DNA of 64,000 bases, from the NCBI RefSeq assembly GCF_900093605.1, contig NZ_FLYE01000023.1, positions 58,224 to 122,223 of the forward strand, given 5' to 3'. Below the pieces are notes generated by a model, which did no database searches, was not told where the DNA came from, and saw only the letters and a program-made list of their open reading frames with translations. Below, piece after piece: positions 60,547 to 64,000 of this stretch (its first letter is position 1; each line of letters opens with the position of its first letter). This DNA is from Candidatus Terasakiella magnetica (GTDB taxonomy: Bacteria > Pseudomonadota > Alphaproteobacteria > Rhodospirillales > Terasakiellaceae). Position numbers and translations under genes: made by a program.

Positions 60547-61719
60547 ATGGCGCTTGGGCGACGCAGACGCATTCATCAAGATAATATCTGGCCCGGCTTT
60601 GTTGATGCCTTGGCGACCTTGTTGATGGTGATCATCTTCTTGTTGATGATCTTTGTCTTGGCCCAAGTTTTCTTAAGTGAAACCCTATCAGGGCGTGAAA
60701 ATACCCTTGAAAAGCTCAGCACCGATATGGGGGAATTGACCGAGCTGTTAAACTTGGAGCGCAAGGCCAATAAGGATTTACGCTCCAACATGGCGGGCCT
60801 TTCAAGCGAGCTTCAAGCCTCAGTTAAAATGCGTGATGATTTTTCAGCACGGCTGAAATCCCTTGAAGATGAAAATGGTCGTATTGAGACCCAGCTCCAA
60901 GATGCATTTCAGATTATTGAAGCCGATAAAGAAACCATCGAGATGAAGCTGGCTGAACTTGCCAAGCTGCAAAATGATGCCGAGGCTTTAGAAGCTTTGC
61001 GCGATGAGTTGACCAAGCAGGTGAAAGAACAAGCCGCAAAGCTTGAAAGTAAAGATGGCAAGATTATTGAAGAGCGCAAACTGGCTGAGAGTGCCAAGGC
61101 ACAACAGGCCTTGATGAACAAGCAACTGGCAGCTTTGCGCGAACAATTAGCGGCCATTCAAGAAACGCTGGAGAGCTCTGAAGCTTTAAATAAAGAGCAA
61201 AAGACGCAAATTCGCTCCCTTGGGAAACGGCTAAATGCGGCCCTTGCCACCAAGGTGCAGGAGCTTTCAAAATACCGCTCTGAATTCTTTGGGGAATTGC
61301 GCAAAGTATTGGGCAACCAATCAGGCATTCGCATTGTGGGGGACCGTTTTGTCTTTCAGTCGGAAGTTCTGTTTAATTCAGGCCGTGCCGTTCTTGAACC
61401 CGCAGGCCAGTTCCAACTTCAGCAATTAGCGCGCACCTTAAAAGACATTACCCATAAAATCCCCTCCAAGATTGAGTGGATTTTACGGGTGGATGGTCAC
61501 ACAGATAATATCCCTATTGCCACATCCAAATTCGCGTCAAACTGGGAGCTTTCAACCCAACGCGCTATTTCTGTTGTGAAAGAGCTGATTAAACAGGGTA
61601 TCCCTGCAAATCGTCTGGCAGCAACAGGCTTTGGTGAGTTCCAGCCCCTTGATGACCGTGTGGATGAAATTGCGCGTCGACGCAATCGCCGGATTGAGTT
61701 GAAACTAACGCAACGTTAG
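60547..61719 (+). CDS. MotB/OmpA-like peptidoglycan-binding protein with coiled coil
   Basis: 390 residues. One membrane helix near the N-terminus (FVDALATLLMVIIFLLMIFVLAQVFL) contains the proton-carrying Asp in the VDALATLL position, followed by about 200 residues of coiled coil and an OmpA/MotB domain (ILRVDGHTDNIPIATSKFASNWELSTQRAISVVKELIKQGIPANRLAATGFGEFQPL). It forms the channel with the upstream MotA-like protein. The long coiled coil is larger than in flagellar MotB. Confidence 0.88.
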   Translation: MALGRRRRIHQDNIWPGFVDALATLLMVIIFLLMIFVLAQVFLSETLSGRENTLEKLSTDMGELTELLNLERKANKDLRSNMAGLSSELQASVKMRDDFSARLKSLEDENGRIETQLQDAFQIIEADKETIEMKLAELAKLQNDAEALEALRDELTKQVKEQAAKLESKDGKIIEERKLAESAKAQQALMNKQLAALREQLAAIQETLESSEALNKEQKTQIRSLGKRLNAALATKVQELSKYRSEFFGELRKVLGNQSGIRIVGDRFVFQSEVLFNSGRAVLEPAGQFQLQQLARTLKDITHKIPSKIEWILRVDGHTDNIPIATSKFASNWELSTQRAISVVKELIKQGIPANRLAATGFGEFQPLDDRVDEIARRRNRRIELKLTQR

Positions 61720-61816
61720 AGAATTTTTGAGATTTGCCCTTATTCAGCCAAAATTGCTATGCATAAGGTACACATTCAGATAGAAAAGACGTTTCTAATT
61801 AAGGGGCCTAGCCAGC

Positions 61817-63013
61817 ATGTTTGTTTTATTCTTAGTCGTGTTTATCGACCTTGTTGGTTTTGGGATCGTGATCCCGCTGTTGCCCTTTTTTGGTGAACAT
61901 TTTCAGGCCTCCCCCGATGTTGTCACGCTTTTGCTCGCAACCTATTCCATCACGCAATTGATCTCAGCCCCGATTTTAGGGCGTTTGAGTGATCGTTATG
62001 GGCGTCGTCCTGTTTTGTTACTCTCACTTTTAGGCTCCATCATCACCTATGTGTGGCTTGGCTTTGCAGAAAGTCTGATGATGTTGTTTATCGCGCGTGC
62101 CTTTAATGGGTTAATGGCAGGCAATATTGCCACGGCATTTGCCTATATTGCCGATATCACAACCCCTGAAAACCGTGCCAAAGGTATGGGGGTGATCGGT
62201 GCGGCCTTTGGTTTGGGCTTTATTATGGGCCCGGCAATTGGTGGTATTTTAGCAGGCGATGATCCGGCAAATGCAAACTTCCAGCTGCCTGCATTATGCG
62301 CGGCTGTTTTATCAGCCATTGCCTTTATCGTGGCGGTGGTGAAGTTAAAAGAATCGCTTTCTGATGAAGTGCGCGCCAAAATCGCTGCACAAGGCCCACG
62401 CAAACATTGGAAATCTTTCTTTGAAACATTGACCCGCCCGCATTTGGGCCTGTTGATTATCCTCTCCTTTGTTTGCACCTTTGTCTTTGCGGGCATGGAA
62501 ACCACCTTTGCCATGTGGACGCGGCGTGAATTCAACTGGGGGCCGGAGCAAAATGGCTATCTCTTTGCCTTTCTTGGGGTGGTGAGTGCGATGATCCAAG
62601 GTGGATTAATCGGTCGTCTATCGCGCAAATTTGGCGAAGGCAAGCTCGTGGTGGCAGGCACGTTATTCCTTGGCCTTGGTTTAGGGCTGATCCCGCTGAG
62701 TGAAAATACCATCATGCTGGCAGGTGCAACTATGATTTTAGCCATTGGCTTTGCTTTATCAACGCCTTCGCTTAATAGCCTGATTTCACTGGAAGCTGAT
62801 GAAACAGAGCGCGGTGGCGTTATGGGTGCAAGCCGTTCTGCTGCCACACTGGCGCGTGTGCTTGGCCCGATCCTTGCCGGTGTGCTCTTTGCCCAGCTTG
62901 GGCGTGATGCGCCTTATTTTGCCGGTATGGTGATCATGCTGGGCGTTACAGTGGTTGCCTTTGTCAAGCTGAGCTCAAAACGCGCACCAAAGGCTGTTGA
63001 AGCGACAGACTAA
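61817..63013 (+). CDS. Major facilitator superfamily exporter (TetA/TCR-like)
   Basis: 398 residues with twelve predicted helices. Motif A is ILGRLSDRYGRRPVLL and motif C-like GVIGAAFGLGFIMGPAIGG is present. It belongs with the 12-helix drug:H+ antiporters (TetA/MdtG style). The substrate is unknown. Its stop overlaps the convergent asparaginase stop by 4 nt. Confidence 0.9.
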   Translation: MFVLFLVVFIDLVGFGIVIPLLPFFGEHFQASPDVVTLLLATYSITQLISAPILGRLSDRYGRRPVLLLSLLGSIITYVWLGFAESLMMLFIARAFNGLMAGNIATAFAYIADITTPENRAKGMGVIGAAFGLGFIMGPAIGGILAGDDPANANFQLPALCAAVLSAIAFIVAVVKLKESLSDEVRAKIAAQGPRKHWKSFFETLTRPHLGLLIILSFVCTFVFAGMETTFAMWTRREFNWGPEQNGYLFAFLGVVSAMIQGGLIGRLSRKFGEGKLVVAGTLFLGLGLGLIPLSENTIMLAGATMILAIGFALSTPSLNSLISLEADETERGGVMGASRSAATLARVLGPILAGVLFAQLGRDAPYFAGMVIMLGVTVVAFVKLSSKRAPKAVEATD

Positions 63014-64000
63014 TAAGCCCGTCTGACTTCACCAACCGTTTTGCCCTTGCGGTTTTTAAGCTGGGTGGCATAAAGATCTTCAACGCCTGCTTTGATGAAA
63101 TCATCTTTGCTCAGCACGCCTAAATCTTCCAGCACGGCTGTGAGGATATGTTCTGCCCCTCTAAAGGCGCCATCATCGCATTTAACCGCAATGCCAAGCC
63201 CTCTTTCAGGAACAAAGGCGGTAAAGACCCCTTCAGCCCCGATTTTCACAAAGACTTTGCCCTTAAAGGCCGTCATCAGTGTGGTGTCATAACGCTCTTT
63301 ACCCGCCACCATATAAGGGTGGGCAAAAATCGCATGGGTGAGGCGTTTAACCGCACTGGCGCGTTCATTTGAAAAAGATTGCTCCGGTGTGGCGTATTTG
63401 GCAAAACCCCATGCAAGGTTTTTAAGCGGCAGCGCCCATGTGGGGATATCGCAGCCATCAATCCCCACGGGAGCATCATCCAGATTAACCTCACAGACCT
63501 CTTCCAAGGCAGCTTTAATAGCTTGCTGTAAAGGATGATCAATTTCGGTGTAGCCTTTTGGCGTGACCTTCATATGTTTTAAATAGGCCAGAAAACCTGA
63601 ATGTTTACCTGAGCAGTTGTTATGAAGGGGGCTGGGTGTTTCACCTTCCATGGCAAGGGAGCGCCCCGCTTCCTCATTCATGGGCCAGTGAGACCCGCAT
63701 TGCAGGAGCTCTTTGGTCAGGCCCATTTTATTGAGCATGGATTGCGCCACGCCTGTGTGTTGGACTTCACCACCGTGTGATGCACAAGAAAGGGCGATCT
63801 CTTCATCGCTAAAGTCAAAAGCATCAGCTGCGCCACATTCCATCATGGCAAGGGCTTGAATGGCCTTGATGCTGGAGCGTGGAAAAATGGGCAGATCAAT
63901 ATCACCTTGGCTGAGAATAACGTTGCCCGCATTGTCGCACACACAAAAAGCACCACGATGTTGGCTTTCTAGCGTATCACCACGGGTGACTTCGACCAGC
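63010..64000 (-). CDS. L-asparaginase family II protein, 5' end outside the window
   Basis: At least 330 residues are visible and the frame stays open to the window edge. The upstream residues LVEVTRGDTLESQHRGAFCVCDNAGN fit the family N-terminus, so the GTG at 63942 is not the true start. Motifs are SCASHGGEVQHTGVAQ, NNCSGKHSGFLAYL and VGIDGCDIPTWALPL, the last two holding the catalytic set of the Rhizobium etli-type asparaginases (PF06089). It hydrolyses asparagine to aspartate. Confidence 0.9.
   Translation of the reverse strand, partial: LVEVTRGDTLESQHRGAFCVCDNAGNVILSQGDIDLPIFPRSSIKAIQALAMMECGAADAFDFSDEEIALSCASHGGEVQHTGVAQSMLNKMGLTKELLQCGSHWPMNEEAGRSLAMEGETPSPLHNNCSGKHSGFLAYLKHMKVTPKGYTEIDHPLQQAIKAALEEVCEVNLDDAPVGIDGCDIPTWALPLKNLAWGFAKYATPEQSFSNERASAVKRLTHAIFAHPYMVAGKERYDTTLMTAFKGKVFVKIGAEGVFTAFVPERGLGIAVKCDDGAFRGAEHILTAVLEDLGVLSKDDFIKAGVEDLYATQLKNRKGKTVGEVRRAY

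Noticed and set aside
59406..61719. Zorya anti-phage system
   Set aside because: Only MotA- and MotB-like genes occur, in a core context beside suhB and an OmpA-like gene; no ZorC, ZorD or ZorE effector is present.

Overview
The window looks like a chromosome segment of a marine-type alphaproteobacterium, close to Rhodospirillales (Terasakiella-like is a guess). The support is a housekeeping block with the order dcd-murA-hisG-hisD-UPF0262-LMW phosphatase-infA-maf-RNase E/G-yacG-tRNA-Phe, followed by secA, parvulin, argJ, mutT, suhB and a TolQ/MotA-MotB-like pair. No 16S rRNA or other decisive marker is present. Bases 1 to about 40.3 kb look accessory and visibly AT-richer. Bases 40.3 to 64 kb look like core chromosome.

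Region 1 (1-15.5 kb) is a metal and redox stress island. It holds a BlaI/M56 regulator-protease pair, a chemoreceptor with a TVP38 membrane protein, a small mercury unit (merR, merF, a GDCCVxC protein) with a textbook 19-bp-spacer MerR promoter, a Met-rich Spy-like protein, an orphan CHASE4 histidine kinase, and a packed nine-gene leftward operon. That operon is SHOCT protein, hemerythrin, copper ATPase, cupredoxin, Lgt, Rieske protein, HD-GYP, cytochrome c and DUF411 protein. A 15-bp palindrome TGACAAA-N-TTTGTCA occurs upstream of several of these units and suggests one regulon.

Region 2 (15.6-31.8 kb) is a mobile island without a recognisable type IV secretion apparatus. It carries two diverged copies of one kit: a HerA/VirD4-type ATPase followed by a Replic_Relax-like protein, each with a tyrosine recombinase of the same subfamily nearby. 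One copy has an upstream operon of secreted von Willebrand A proteins and membrane proteins, headed by a LuxR solo. Between the copies lie a FimB-like catalytic-domain-only recombinase beside a lipoprotein gene framed by 21-bp inverted repeats, and a tRNA-Val 3' half next to an integrase with repeated CAGGAGGTCA motifs.

Region 3 (31.8-40.1 kb) is a defence island, all on the minus strand. It holds a Septu-like pair (ATPase plus HNH nuclease, the nuclease split by a C9 tract), a four-gene overlapping operon of unknown protein, QueC-like enzyme, XRE-ImmA protease and PIN protein, and a set of unrecognised membrane and zinc-binding proteins. It abuts the 3' end of tRNA-Phe, a usual island insertion point.

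Region 4 (40.3-64 kb) is core: cell wall, histidine, arginine and nucleotide metabolism, RNA decay, protein export, a Fur-box-controlled small protein, tRNA-Thr, a solute-binding protein, a soluble chemoreceptor, an OmpA/MotA/MotB-like envelope gene set, an MFS exporter and an asparaginase cut by the window end.
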